From an uncultured Clostridia bacterium (GTDB taxonomy: Bacteria > Bacillota > Clostridia > Christensenellales > UBA1242), in assembly GCA_934746645.1 (NCBI GenBank), contig CAKVFE010000002.1, positions 62,001 to 126,000 on the forward strand: a stretch of 64,000 bases of DNA, read 5' to 3'. The notes beneath the pieces are model-generated. The model ran no database searches. It saw only the letters and a program-made list of their open reading frames with translations, and was not told the DNA's origin. Both the position numbers and the translations under genes were made by a program. Shown in pieces: positions 41,945 to 51,594 of this stretch. The stretch's first letter is position 1, and the number at the start of each line of letters is the position of its first letter.

Positions 41945-42256
41945 TTACATATTTAATAGTTTAGTCTGAATACTATTTCGTAAGCTTTCGCTAGTTATGG
42001 TAAATGACATATTAAGCAATGCGACTTTTTCAGCTGCCGTGAAAAATAAATTGTTTAATTGAACACAATTATTTAGGATTATACCACCATTTTTACCTTT
42101 TTTAGTCGTTATTGGAATATTGTTGCTATCCAAAATAGATATGTATCTATAGATTGTCCTAACACTTACATCATATTTTTGAGATAGATATTTTGCTGTA
42201 ACTTGCTTCTTTCTATTGAGAGTCAAGAGTATTCCAAATATTATATCAATATGCAT
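41945..42256 (-). CDS. HTH_11/DeoR-type DNA-binding protein lacking a WYL domain
   Basis: 103 residues, ribosome-binding site AAAAGG. The winged-helix segment is V-T-A-K-Y-L-S-Q-K-Y-D-V-S-V-R-T-I-Y-R-Y (about 18-37), then K-K-G-K-N-G-G-I wing, and the start of a YafY-type linker (F-F-T-A-A-E-K-V-A-L-L). Typical relatives are about 300 residues with a ligand-binding WYL domain; here the frame stops with TAA after L-L-N-M. It is either a natural mini-regulator or a truncated gene. A LexA-like half-consensus (AAACATTTGTTCG) lies about 70 bp upstream. Confidence 0.7.
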   Translation of the reverse strand: MHIDIIFGILLTLNRKKQVTAKYLSQKYDVSVRTIYRYISILDSNNIPITTKKGKNGGIILNNCVQLNNLFFTAAEKVALLNMSFTITSESLRNSIQTKLLNM

Positions 42257-42347
42257 ATTTATACCTTTTTATAATATCATTTGTCTTTATATTTTTAGGT
42301 ATTATAGCACATCAATATTAATATATCAAACATTTGTTCGATAAAAT

Positions 42348-43613
42348 TTATTTTTGTGTCTTTGTTACAAAAATATCATATTTACCAAAAGTCGTTGTTA
42401 TTACATTGTTAGGATAACAGTAATTGCCAAAGATTGTTAGATTGTTGAAGTAATCACTATCAAAATACACTATATCTGCGTTGTTAGAAAAATTGTAATT
42501 ATTTTTTTCTTTTTGTTCGCCTAGAACATTGAAGACATAAGTATTTATTGAATTAGATTCTTTAGTGACAATATTAATGTTCGTTTTTAGTTCTACTTTA
42601 TATTCTTCTACATTGTCTACAAGTTTTGCCGAATATATTTTTGTTGCGTGGTCACAATAACAACTCATATATAGGGCACTATCAAGTGTGTAAGTTAAAA
42701 TGTGAGTATTGTTAGTCCATATTATGTTATAGTTGGTTCCAGCGTCTATAGTGCTAGAATATTTTTCGTTGAAATTGTTATCCAATATTTTTATATAATT
42801 GTTACCTTTTGATGTTGTAAGCAAAACAAAATTTTCTTCAGTGATATTTATTTGTAATGTTAGGTAACTTTGTATTGTTGACAATGGAGTTATTCCACTT
42901 AAAGTAAGTAGAGCAAAATGAGTGCTTAGGTTGTCATTGTATATAATCAATGTACCATTTAAATAATCGCACGATAGAAGTATTTTTGTGATATTGACAT
43001 TGTATACTTTTACAGCATTTGACAACACAAAATAGAAAGATGTTGTTTGACCATTGAAAAATGCGACTATTGGTTCGCTAGATATTATTAGGTCAGATTG
43101 ACTGTTGCTATCAAAATAATCTACATCAAATAGGTTAGTGGTTAAGTTGTAGTTGATAAGTTTTGTTCCTTGATTGTTTACTAAAATGTAAATATAATTT
43201 TGATGTATTTTAGTGGATATTATTTGTATATCTTTTTCAAAACTTATCGTACTAATATTGACTACATTTCCGTCAGTGTCAACAATCATAACAAAAACAC
43301 TATCTGAAGATACTTTGTTAAAATATTTGTCTTTGCTTTTTGTTGTTCCTATTAGATAATAATTGTTAAGTTTAAATACTTCTACTATTTTATCGTCATT
43401 GGTTCCACCAAAATTGTTTTCAAATTGGATATTGCTATTTTGACTTATTCTTGAAGTTATGTATTTAAAATCTTCTTCTTTAGATATATTGGTTTCTTCT
43501 GTCTTAGATGTGTTTAATGTGTCTGATTTACTAATTGTAGAAAATGCAATAATAATACCAGACATAACCAAAATCAAAACAAATATAGCTATATAATTGT
43601 GTATATTTTTCAT
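42348..43613 (-). CDS. Membrane-anchored extracytoplasmic beta-propeller-like protein
   Basis: 421 residues. The start is ATG 43613, placed by TTGGAG 10 nt upstream. One N-terminal helix (about 7-28) anchors it, with the rest outside. From about 55 onward there are repeated four-strand units with hydrophobic/aromatic patterning (N-N-Y-Y-L-I-G-T-T, Y-I-Y-I-L-V-N-N-Q-G, H-I-L-T-Y-T-L-D). This looks like a six- or seven-bladed propeller, including an N-F-G-G-T-N-D-D-K motif near the start as found in related exported propellers. No catalytic motif seen. Function unknown. Confidence 0.6.
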   Translation of the reverse strand: MKNIHNYIAIFVLILVMSGIIIAFSTISKSDTLNTSKTEETNISKEEDFKYITSRISQNSNIQFENNFGGTNDDKIVEVFKLNNYYLIGTTKSKDKYFNKVSSDSVFVMIVDTDGNVVNISTISFEKDIQIISTKIHQNYIYILVNNQGTKLINYNLTTNLFDVDYFDSNSQSDLIISSEPIVAFFNGQTTSFYFVLSNAVKVYNVNITKILLSCDYLNGTLIIYNDNLSTHFALLTLSGITPLSTIQSYLTLQINITEENFVLLTTSKGNNYIKILDNNFNEKYSSTIDAGTNYNIIWTNNTHILTYTLDSALYMSCYCDHATKIYSAKLVDNVEEYKVELKTNINIVTKESNSINTYVFNVLGEQKEKNNYNFSNNADIVYFDSDYFNNLTIFGNYCYPNNVITTTFGKYDIFVTKTQK

Positions 43614-43707
43614 ACTTTGCACTCCAAAATTTTTCTCACATTATATCAAAGTAAAAGTGAAAAAAGTTGAGATTAGCAAAAGTTCCTATAATGTTATATT
43701 AAAATAA

Positions 43708-43734
43708 AAAAGCACTAAAAAAGTGCTATTTTTC
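43708..43734 (-). terminator. Terminator overlapping the end of murG
   Basis: Minus strand AGCACT-TTTTT-AGTGCT followed by U6; the stop codon of murG lies in the stem. Confidence 0.8.
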
Positions 43735-44796
43735 GTCATTTTTTGAGTTTTCTAAAATAACTTTTAATATGTTTTTAGTACCATTTTTACCTCTTTGATT
43801 TTGTTGTGCTTTAATTATTTTTTTATGATCTTGATTAAGACGGTCAATAGCATTTAGCATTGATTGTTCGGTCATATCTTCTTGATACAATATATTTGCG
43901 TATCCTTTAGACTCAAATTCTTTTGCATTAAGTATTTGGTCGCCTCTCGAATTTCCTTTTGGTAGGGGAATAAGCAACATTGGCTTATTTAAGACTAAAA
44001 ACTCATTTATTGCATTGCTTCCAGCTCGGCTTATTACCATATCTGCAAGTGCAAAATAATCTTGTATATCTGACAAAAATTCTATTTGATAATAATTTTT
44101 TATTTTTATATTTTTATTATAATTTCCTTTGCCAACTATATGTATTATGTTGTATTTTTTTGTTATTTGTTTTGATATCTTAAACATACATTCATTAATG
44201 GCTTTTGCTCCTAAACTTCCACCTATAATGAGTATAGTTGGTAGAGTATTGTTAAAATGGCACTTTTGTTTAGCAATTTCTTTTTTGCCATTAAATAGTG
44301 TATCTCTAATAGGACTTAGAGTATATACTCCTTTTTCTTTGCAACTTAAAGCTGTGGCTTCAAAACTACAACACATCTTGTTGCAAGTCTTTAATATTAG
44401 TTTGTTTGCAAGTCCAAGGTTATAGTCACTTTCGTGGGCTACAATAGGTATTCCTAAACTTTTACCAGCGTAAGTTACGGGTACAGATACATATCCACCT
44501 TTTGAAAATATTACATTAGGTCTTAATTCTTTAAGTATTTTTTTAGATTGATTGTAGCCTTTTATAAGCTTAAATGGTATTAAAAGATTTTTTATATTTA
44601 TACCTCGTATCAATTTAACTGAAGTGATAGGGTAATAGGTTACATCTTTATATTCTTTCAATATATTTCTTTCAATTCCATTTATGCTACCAATATAATA
44701 TATTTTGTCGTAATGTTCGTGTAAATACTTTAAAAGTGCTATATTTGGCATTACATGCCCAGCTGTTCCACCACCACATAATACTATAGATTTCAT
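43726..44796 (-). CDS. murG: UDP-GlcNAc--undecaprenyl-PP-MurNAc-pentapeptide transferase
   Basis: 356 residues. G-G-G-T-A-G-H-V-M-P-N at the N-terminus (donor loop), H-E-S-D-Y-N-L-G-L-A-N-K near 130, I-G-G-S-L-G-A-K-A-I-N near 192, and S-R-A-G-S-N-A-I-N-E with P-L-P-K-G-N-S-R-G-D-Q near 260-290 are all MurG hallmarks. It makes lipid II at the inner face of the membrane. It stands alone, outside any dcw cluster. Ribosome-binding site AAAGGTGG. Confidence 0.95.
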   Translation of the reverse strand: MKSIVLCGGGTAGHVMPNIALLKYLHEHYDKIYYIGSINGIERNILKEYKDVTYYPITSVKLIRGINIKNLLIPFKLIKGYNQSKKILKELRPNVIFSKGGYVSVPVTYAGKSLGIPIVAHESDYNLGLANKLILKTCNKMCCSFEATALSCKEKGVYTLSPIRDTLFNGKKEIAKQKCHFNNTLPTILIIGGSLGAKAINECMFKISKQITKKYNIIHIVGKGNYNKNIKIKNYYQIEFLSDIQDYFALADMVISRAGSNAINEFLVLNKPMLLIPLPKGNSRGDQILNAKEFESKGYANILYQEDMTEQSMLNAIDRLNQDHKKIIKAQQNQRGKNGTKNILKVILENSKNDEK

Positions 44797-44971
44797 ATTA
44801 CCACCTTTAGTGTTTTTTATTAATATATGTATATATGCTCAAAATTATTTTTGATTGACATAATTAATATTTATAATTGTTTATGTATAATTATACATAC
44901 AATTGCATCAATAGTAATATGTTGGTGACTTAAGTATAAACATTAATATTATTGTAGTAAAATATTGTGTC

Positions 44972-45000
44972 TTGACTACTAGTATATATTTATATATACT
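44972..45000 (+). promoter_or_regulatory. SigA promoter of parE with embedded dyad
   Basis: TTGACT (44972-44977), 17-bp spacer, TATACT (44995-45000). A perfect inverted repeat, TAGTATATAT-TT-ATATATACTA (44980-45001), covers spacer and -10 box. The 44797-45104 gap has no other feature. Confidence 0.7.
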
Positions 45001-45104
45001 AATAAATATAGTATATTAGCTTAACTAAAAAAGAAAAAATTAGTTTTTATATTTTTCAAAATGTGTTACACTAATATGTAATTTAGATTTATTGGAGGCT
45101 TGTT

Positions 45105-47081
45105 TTGGCTAACGCTTATAATAGTAAAGATATAATTGTATTAGATGGACTTGATGCAGTGCGTCTTAGACCGGGTATGTATATTGGTACAACTGGTATT
45201 AAGGGTATGCATCATCTTTTATGGGAAATTGTAGACAATGGTGTTGACGAATTGTCCAATGGACACGGTAACAAACTTACTGTTACTATGCACAAAGATA
45301 ATTCAATAACTGTTACTGATAATGGTCGTGGTATACCAGTTGACAAACACCCAAAATTGAAAGTAAGTGGTGTAGAAGTTGTATTTACTCAGTTACACGC
45401 TGGTGGTAAATTTAACAATTCCAATTATGCATACTCAGGTGGTTTGCACGGTGTTGGTGCTAGTGTAACCAACGCTTTAAGTGAATGGTTAAAAGTTACA
45501 GTATGTAAAGATGGTAGCAAATATAGTATGTCATTTAAAGCTATGGAAAAGGGTAAAAAAGTTACCGGTGGTGTTCCACAAGGTCCACTTAAACTTATTG
45601 GCAAAACCAAAAATAGTGGTACTGAAGTAACATTCCTACCAGATAAGCGTATTTTTGGTGATGTACTATTTGACTTTGAAACTATCAATAAAAGACTTAA
45701 AGAGTTGGCTTTCCTTAATGGTGGTATCGAATTTGTTTTGACAGATGAAAATGTTAAAATGGAAGACGGAACATATAAAACAAGAGCATACAACTACAAA
45801 AATGGTCTTAAAGATTTTATTAAATATCTTAATGATGGTACTAATCCTGTATATAAAGAACCTATATACATTGAAGGTAAGTCAGATTTGGTAAAAATGT
45901 CTTGTGCTATACAGCATGTGGACAATTATAATGAAAATATATTTAGTTTTGTCAACAATATACCTACTACAGAAGGTGGTACTCACGAAACAGGTTTGAA
46001 GTCTGCATTAACTAGAGCATTTAATGATATTGCTAGAGAAATGGGACTTTTAAAAGATAAAGAAGCCAATCTTATGGGGGAAGACTTTAGAGAAGGCTTA
46101 ACTTGTGTTTTATCATTAAAATTGAAAAATGTTCAATTTGAAGGTCAAACAAAAACTAAACTTGGTAACCCAGAAGTTAAACCTGAAGTAGAAAGTCTAG
46201 TCTATGACGGCTTAATGGAATTTGCTAAGCAAAAAGGTAGCAAAAATGCTCTTACCGAAATAATCAACAAAGGTAAGGGAGCTGCTAAAGTTAGACTTGC
46301 AGCAAAACACGCAAAAGAAACAGCAAGAAAAGCCAATTCGGCTGATACTTATAGCTTAGTTGGTAAATTGAGTAGTTGTACTGGTAAAAATTATCTTATC
46401 AACGAACTATTTATAGTTGAGGGTGATAGTGCGGGTGGTAGTGCAAAACAAGCTAGAGATAGACAATATCAAGCTATATTGCCACTTAAAGGTAAACCAC
46501 TTAATGTAGAAAAGAAAAGACTTAACCAAGTATTGGATAATGAAGAAATCCGTACAATCATTAGTGCATTAGGTGCTGGTGTTGCTACAGATTTTAAAAT
46601 TGAAAATTTAAAATATAACAAAGTGATTATTCTTGCAGATGCCGACCAAGATGGTGCACATATTAGAGCTATTTTGCTTACATTCTTCTATAGATATATG
46701 AGAGAACTTATCACAGAAGGTCATGTATATGTAGGAGTTGCTCCATTGTATAGAGTATATAAAAAGAACTTTAGCGAATATGTCTATGATGATGACAAAT
46801 TGGCAAAAGTTATTAAAAAATGTGGCGCTGGATATCAAATACAAAGATATAAGGGACTTGGCGAAATGACAGCTGAGCAGTTGTGGAATACCACTATGGA
46901 TCCTGAAAAGCGTGTACTTGTACAAGTTACTTTGGACGATATTGCAGAAGCTGAACGTATGATCACTACATTTATGGGTGACAATATAGAAGCTAGAAAA
47001 GAATATATTAGTGAAAATGCTAATTTTAATAAAGAAACTAATTTTGAACATATTGGAGAAGTAAATAACGATGAAAGATAA
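45105..47081 (+). CDS. parE: Type IIA topoisomerase subunit B (ParE-like)
   Basis: 658 residues. The start is TTG 45105, 6 nt after TGGAGG. The GHKL ATPase domain has E-I-V-D-N-G-V-D-E, D-N-G-R-G-I-P and G-L-H-G-V-G-A-S; the Q-T-K-T-K-L-G segment is in the transducer; the Toprim domain has E-G-D-S-A-G-G-S and D-A-D-Q-D-G-A-H-I. It ends Q-R-Y-K-G-L-G-E-M, as in both GyrB and ParE. The partner downstream lacks a GyrA box, so topoisomerase IV (decatenation) is more likely than gyrase. It overlaps the next gene by 11 bp. Confidence 0.8.
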   Translation: MANAYNSKDIIVLDGLDAVRLRPGMYIGTTGIKGMHHLLWEIVDNGVDELSNGHGNKLTVTMHKDNSITVTDNGRGIPVDKHPKLKVSGVEVVFTQLHAGGKFNNSNYAYSGGLHGVGASVTNALSEWLKVTVCKDGSKYSMSFKAMEKGKKVTGGVPQGPLKLIGKTKNSGTEVTFLPDKRIFGDVLFDFETINKRLKELAFLNGGIEFVLTDENVKMEDGTYKTRAYNYKNGLKDFIKYLNDGTNPVYKEPIYIEGKSDLVKMSCAIQHVDNYNENIFSFVNNIPTTEGGTHETGLKSALTRAFNDIAREMGLLKDKEANLMGEDFREGLTCVLSLKLKNVQFEGQTKTKLGNPEVKPEVESLVYDGLMEFAKQKGSKNALTEIINKGKGAAKVRLAAKHAKETARKANSADTYSLVGKLSSCTGKNYLINELFIVEGDSAGGSAKQARDRQYQAILPLKGKPLNVEKKRLNQVLDNEEIRTIISALGAGVATDFKIENLKYNKVIILADADQDGAHIRAILLTFFYRYMRELITEGHVYVGVAPLYRVYKKNFSEYVYDDDKLAKVIKKCGAGYQIQRYKGLGEMTAEQLWNTTMDPEKRVLVQVTLDDIAEAERMITTFMGDNIEARKEYISENANFNKETNFEHIGEVNNDER

Positions 47082-49791
47082 CGAATTTACTCCTGACGAG
47101 GACAACGATATTATTGAAGGTCAAACAAGTATTGATGACTTAAATAATGTAGAAGATAATTCTGAAAATGTAGACAATAATAGTGACGATATGTCTAATG
47201 TAAATGTTGATACTAACGATGAAGATTTAGATACAGATAGCGAAGACAGTGAAAATGCAGATGGTGAAGAATCTGCTATTCAACCTAAAGGTAAAGTATC
47301 TAGGAAAAAACAAGACCCTTCATTTACATCATTGCTTGGAGATAACGATGGTAAAGGTATAGTTACTAAGAGTGTCGAACAAGTAATACACGAAAGTATG
47401 ATGCCATATTCCGAATATGTTATTTTGGATAGAGCATTGCCTAGAGTTGAAGACGGTCTTAAACCAGTTCAGCGTAGAGTACTTTATAGTATGCTAGAAG
47501 TTGGAGTTACTCCAGACAAACCTTATAGAAAAAGTGCAACAATAGTTGGTACTTGTATGGGTAGATACCACCCACACGGAGATAGCAGTATTTATCAAAC
47601 AATGGTAAGACTTGCACAAGATTTCAATATGGGTATGTGCTTAGTTGATGGACACGGTAACTTTGGCTCTGTGGACGGAGATGGTGCTGCTGCTATGCGT
47701 TATACAGAAGCAAGACTAAGTCCTATCAGTCTAGAACTATTAAAGGATATAGAAAAAAATACTGTTACTTGGAGTTTTAACTTTGATGACAGTCGTAAAG
47801 AACCTGATATGTTACCGGGAAGATTTCCTAACTTATTGGTTAATGGTGCTACCGGTATTGCAGTAGGACTTGCTACCAATATACCTACACACAATTTGGC
47901 TGAAACAATAGATTGTGTTACTGCATTTATTGACAATCCAAAAATCAAACTTGAAGAACTTTTGAAGATTATGCCGGGTCCAGATTTTTCTACTGGTGGA
48001 TATATTTTGTCTAATAGTGAATTTGATGATGTGTATAGAAAGGGTAAAGGTAAAATTATTGTTAGATCCAAACTTAACATAGAAACTGGAGATAATGGTA
48101 AGAAAAATATTGTTATTACCGAGATACCTTTCCAAGTAAATAAAGCACTTATGTTACAGCGTATAGCCAAACTTAAAGAACTTGATCCTACAAGTTGTTT
48201 AAGTGGTATTGCAGACATTGTTGATGAGTCTGATAGACACGGTACTAGAGCTGTTATCAAATTGAAAAAAGACGCTAATCCAAAAGCTATAATCAACTAT
48301 TTGTATAATAAGAGCGATTTGCAAACCAATTTTAATGTAAATATGGTAGCTATTGCTGAGGGTAAGCCTAAACAATTAAGTTTGGTAGAGATATTGGATT
48401 ATTATGTAAAATACCAAAGAAAAGTTGTTTACAATCGTACCAAATTTGACTTAGATGCAGCTGAAAAGCGTAAGCATATTTTGGACGGATTGTTGATTGC
48501 TATTAAGAATATTGATGATGTAATTAAGATTATAAAGACAAGTAAAAGCACATCTGAAGCAAAAGTAAGACTTATGGAAAAGTTCTATCTTACAGATGTT
48601 CAAGCACAAGCAATACTTGATATGAGATTGGCAAGACTAACCAATTTGGAAGTAAACAAGCTTATAGCCGAACTTGAAGGACTTGTTAAACTTATAGCCG
48701 AACTTAAATCAATATTGGAAAGTGATAAAAAATTGATGAGTGTAGTTAAAAAAGAACTTATCGAAATCAAAAAGGCTTATGGTATTCCTAGAAAAACAAA
48801 AATCATTGATCCTAATGATGATAATATTGAAGACGCACAACCAGATGTTCCACAAACTGTTGTTAATAAAAATGTAGAACCTGAAGATGTACATGTTGTA
48901 TGTTCTGAAAACAATACATTAAAAGCAGTAAGTAAGCGTAGTTATAGTATGGCAACAAAAGAATTGAGCAATAATCCTACTCCTTACGAAATTGTTAAAT
49001 TCGACTTGTTTATGTCCAATACAAAATTTGTATACTTGTTTACCAATTTAGGCAATTGTCATAAAGTAAAAGTATGTGATATACCTATGTGTAAACTAAA
49101 GGATAAGGGTATACCAGTTGGCAACTTAGTTAAAAACTTTACACCAAGTGAAAAAGTCGTTGGTGTATTTGACTTTAATGAAAATGATGAAGATACCGAA
49201 CTTATCTTTACAACTAAGTCCGGCTTAATTAAGATAACTCGTCAGTCCGAATACATTAGTTCTAAACAATCTATTTCTGCTATTAAACTAAAAGAAAATG
49301 ACGAACTTGTAAGTGTAGACTATGACAACAGAACAAAACCATTGTTAATATTTAGTCATGATGGTATGGCTGTCAATATTATTAAAGATGATGTTGCTAC
49401 ACTAGGTAGAGTTAGTGCTGGTGTTAAAGGTATGGCACTTAATGACGGCGACTATGTAGTAGGAGCTGTTATGGGTGGAGCATTGGCATATACTGTGTTT
49501 ACATCTAATGGATATGGTAAAGTAATTAGAGAAGTTGATATACCTTTGACAAGTAGAGCAAGAAAAGGTGTTAAGGTTATCAATGGTAAAAAACTTGATA
49601 TCAAATTGATTGGTGTAAGCGACCTTAACAAATGTAAAAACTTTGTAGCTATATTAAAAGATGGTTCTTTAAATTATATTGAAAGTAAAAAACTAAGCCT
49701 AGAAAATAGACTTGGAAGTGGTAAGTCTGTAGTCGCAGATAAAAATGGTGCCGAAACAGTAAAAGTTGTACCTTTTATAGTTGAAGCATAA
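47071..49791 (+). CDS. parC: Type IIA topoisomerase subunit A (ParC-like) with acidic N-terminal extension
   Basis: 906 residues. The first about 100 residues are an unusual Asp/Glu/Asn-rich tail before the normal core (R-A-L-P-R-V-E-D-G-L-K-P-V). The DNA-cleaving Tyr is Tyr211 in A-M-R-Y-T-E-A. The quinolone region reads H-P-H-G-D-S-S-I-Y-Q, with Gln176 where E. coli GyrA has Asp87. The C-terminal beta-pinwheel (about 600-906) has no Q-R-R-G-G-K-G GyrA box, which argues for topoisomerase IV. Coupled to parE; followed by a strong terminator. Confidence 0.82.
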   Translation: MKDNEFTPDEDNDIIEGQTSIDDLNNVEDNSENVDNNSDDMSNVNVDTNDEDLDTDSEDSENADGEESAIQPKGKVSRKKQDPSFTSLLGDNDGKGIVTKSVEQVIHESMMPYSEYVILDRALPRVEDGLKPVQRRVLYSMLEVGVTPDKPYRKSATIVGTCMGRYHPHGDSSIYQTMVRLAQDFNMGMCLVDGHGNFGSVDGDGAAAMRYTEARLSPISLELLKDIEKNTVTWSFNFDDSRKEPDMLPGRFPNLLVNGATGIAVGLATNIPTHNLAETIDCVTAFIDNPKIKLEELLKIMPGPDFSTGGYILSNSEFDDVYRKGKGKIIVRSKLNIETGDNGKKNIVITEIPFQVNKALMLQRIAKLKELDPTSCLSGIADIVDESDRHGTRAVIKLKKDANPKAIINYLYNKSDLQTNFNVNMVAIAEGKPKQLSLVEILDYYVKYQRKVVYNRTKFDLDAAEKRKHILDGLLIAIKNIDDVIKIIKTSKSTSEAKVRLMEKFYLTDVQAQAILDMRLARLTNLEVNKLIAELEGLVKLIAELKSILESDKKLMSVVKKELIEIKKAYGIPRKTKIIDPNDDNIEDAQPDVPQTVVNKNVEPEDVHVVCSENNTLKAVSKRSYSMATKELSNNPTPYEIVKFDLFMSNTKFVYLFTNLGNCHKVKVCDIPMCKLKDKGIPVGNLVKNFTPSEKVVGVFDFNENDEDTELIFTTKSGLIKITRQSEYISSKQSISAIKLKENDELVSVDYDNRTKPLLIFSHDGMAVNIIKDDVATLGRVSAGVKGMALNDGDYVVGAVMGGALAYTVFTSNGYGKVIREVDIPLTSRARKGVKVINGKKLDIKLIGVSDLNKCKNFVAILKDGSLNYIESKKLSLENRLGSGKSVVADKNGAETVKVVPFIVEA

Positions 49792-49806
49792 AAATAATTA
49801 ATTAAT

Positions 49807-49838
49807 AAAAACACCTAATTTAGTTAGGTGTTTTTTTG
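49807..49838 (+). terminator. Terminator of parE-parC
   Basis: AACACCTAA-tttag-TTAGGTGTT followed by T run. Confidence 0.9.
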
Positions 49839-50003
49839 TTGTCATAAATTATTGATATGAAAAATACAATATATTGTTACATATATTTTGTACTATACAA
49901 GATAATTACAAAAAAGCTTAAATTCGTCATTATTTGGCATTATTGTAATTGTAATTAAATTATAAAAATATTGAAAATGTTATATCATTAAGGAGTGTTA
50001 AAT

Positions 50004-50768
50004 ATGCGATTTTTAGTTATCAAATCTAAATCCATAAAATACGCAATAGTAGTTATACTTTCTATGATTTTATTGGCTATCAATTTTGGTATGGGGTCTA
50101 GTGCAAATGTCTTTTTTGGATATTCGCCAAGAAAAGTTCCTATATATTCGGTTGATACAGATAAAAAACAAGTGGCTATAACATTTGATTCAGCGTGGGG
50201 AGCTGATAAAACTTTAAAGATATTAGAGATATTAAAAGAGTACAATGCCAATGCGACATTCTTTTTAGTTGGCTTTTGGGTTGAAGATTATCCTGATATG
50301 GTAAAAGCTATACACCAACAAGGTGTTGAGATTGGTACTCACAGCAACACTCATCCTGACTTTGTTAAACTTAGCAACAATGATATGAAACTTGAACTTA
50401 CTACTTCTATGAAACTTATTAAAGACATTACAGGAGAAGATGTCCAACTATTTAGAGCGCCTTATGGTAGTTACAACAACAATGTCATTTCTGTTGCCGA
50501 ACAACTTGATTTAACAACAATTCAATGGGATGTAGATACATTGGATTGGAAAGGATTGAGTGGAGTAGAAATATGCAATAGAGTAGTCAATAAAGTTAAA
50601 AATGGAAGTATTATATTGTGTCACAACAATTCGGATCATATATTAGATGCACTACCTTTAGTATTGGATAGACTCAACAATATGGGATACAATGTAGGAA
50701 GTGTTGGTGACCTTATAATGAAAGATAATTATTATGTAGACAATTTAGGTATTCAAAGACAAAAATAA
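50004..50768 (+). CDS. pdaB: PdaB-like polysaccharide deacetylase
   Basis: 254 residues. The start is ATG 50004, after AGGAG at 49991-49995. A signal-anchor helix (about 12-32) is followed by a NodB domain: A-I-T-F-D-S-A-W-G-A-D (Asp motif 1), H-S-N-T-H-P-D (motif 2), F-R-A-P-Y-G-S-Y-N-N (motif 3), W-D-V-D-T-L-D-W-K-G, and I-I-L-C-H-N-N (motif 5). Asp-Ser in motif 1, where active enzymes often have Asp-Asp, is typical of PdaB. In Bacillus PdaB is needed for spore cortex maintenance, so the organism is probably a spore former. The SSB-like gene is 12 bp downstream. Confidence 0.82.
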   Translation: MRFLVIKSKSIKYAIVVILSMILLAINFGMGSSANVFFGYSPRKVPIYSVDTDKKQVAITFDSAWGADKTLKILEILKEYNANATFFLVGFWVEDYPDMVKAIHQQGVEIGTHSNTHPDFVKLSNNDMKLELTTSMKLIKDITGEDVQLFRAPYGSYNNNVISVAEQLDLTTIQWDVDTLDWKGLSGVEICNRVVNKVKNGSIILCHNNSDHILDALPLVLDRLNNMGYNVGSVGDLIMKDNYYVDNLGIQRQK

Positions 50769-50780
50769 ATGGAGGATAAT

Positions 50781-51446
50781 ATGAACTTTGAACAGATGAA
50801 CAACAATAAAGTATATATTGCAGGAGAGGTACTAGAAGAACCAAAATTTAGTTACGAAATATTTGGCGAAGGATTTTACGAATTTCAACTTCAAGTTAAG
50901 CGTTTAAGTAACTCTAACGATATTATACCTATCACAATAAGTGAAAGACTTATTAAAAATGAAAATATAAAAAAGGGAAGTCTAATAGCAGGCATTGGAC
51001 AATTTAGAAGTTACAATAAAGTTGTAGAAGACAAAAGCAAATTAATGCTAACAGTATTTATAAGAGAACTTGTTCCTTATGATGAAAGTGTTAATCCTAA
51101 CCAAATAGAACTTACTGGTTTTATATGTAAAGAACCTATCTATCGTACAACACCATTTAAGCGTGAAATATGTGATGTGCTTATTGCTGTTAATCGTAGT
51201 TATAATAAGAGTGACTATCTTCCTTGTATAGCGTGGGGTAGGAATGCTAAGTTTGTAAGCAACTTAAATGTTGGAGATAAACTTAGTATGATTGGTCGTA
51301 TTCAAAGTAGAGTATACCAAAAGAAAATTGGAGAAGAATTGGTAGAAAAAGTTGCATACGAAATATCTTTAAGCAAGATACTTATTAGCGAATCAGAACC
51401 AGAAAATACTGCTTATGATTATGTTAATAACTACTATGCAAATTAA
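50781..51446 (+). CDS. Two-OB-fold single-stranded DNA-binding-like protein
   Basis: 221 residues. The start is ATG 50781, since the ATG at 50769 contains the GGAGG ribosome-binding site for it. Two OB-fold units are visible: N-K-V-Y-I-A-G-E-V (about 7) to about 100, and N-Q-I-E-L-T-G-F-I-C-K-E-P-I-Y-R-T-T-P (about 107) to about 205. The second matches SSB closely, with I-C-D-V-L-I-A-V-N-R, Y-L-P-C-I-A-W-G-R-N and G-D-K-L-S-M-I-G-R-I. It lacks the acidic SSB tail. Such double-OB proteins are common in Clostridia beside the true Ssb; role in DNA metabolism not established. Confidence 0.75.
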   Translation: MNFEQMNNNKVYIAGEVLEEPKFSYEIFGEGFYEFQLQVKRLSNSNDIIPITISERLIKNENIKKGSLIAGIGQFRSYNKVVEDKSKLMLTVFIRELVPYDESVNPNQIELTGFICKEPIYRTTPFKREICDVLIAVNRSYNKSDYLPCIAWGRNAKFVSNLNVGDKLSMIGRIQSRVYQKKIGEELVEKVAYEISLSKILISESEPENTAYDYVNNYYAN

Positions 51447-51560
51447 CAATTTTGCCCAATATATCAGTACTTTTTAATGCTATGCAATTATTTAAATTTT
51501 TGTTGATTTAATTTATATATTATTAAATTATTAAAATTATAAACATAGATAATAAAATAA

Positions 51561-51594
51561 AAAAAAGATGTAATTATTCGATTACATCTTTTTT
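51561..51594 (-). terminator. Terminator of the 51574 gene
   Basis: AAAAGATGTAAT-tattcg-ATTACATCTTTT. The stop codon of the gene lies in the hairpin. Confidence 0.85.

Noticed and set aside
42320..42350. Second LexA box (AAACATTTGTTCG) between the HTH gene and the propeller-like gene
   Set aside because: One of the conserved GAAC bases is changed and no SOS-type gene is adjacent; noted only as a weak similarity to 54261-54272.
45105..49791. Gyrase (gyrB-gyrA) instead of topoisomerase IV
   Set aside because: The C-terminal pinwheel lacks the GyrA box; gyrase remains possible if the box has drifted, so the symbols carry reduced confidence.
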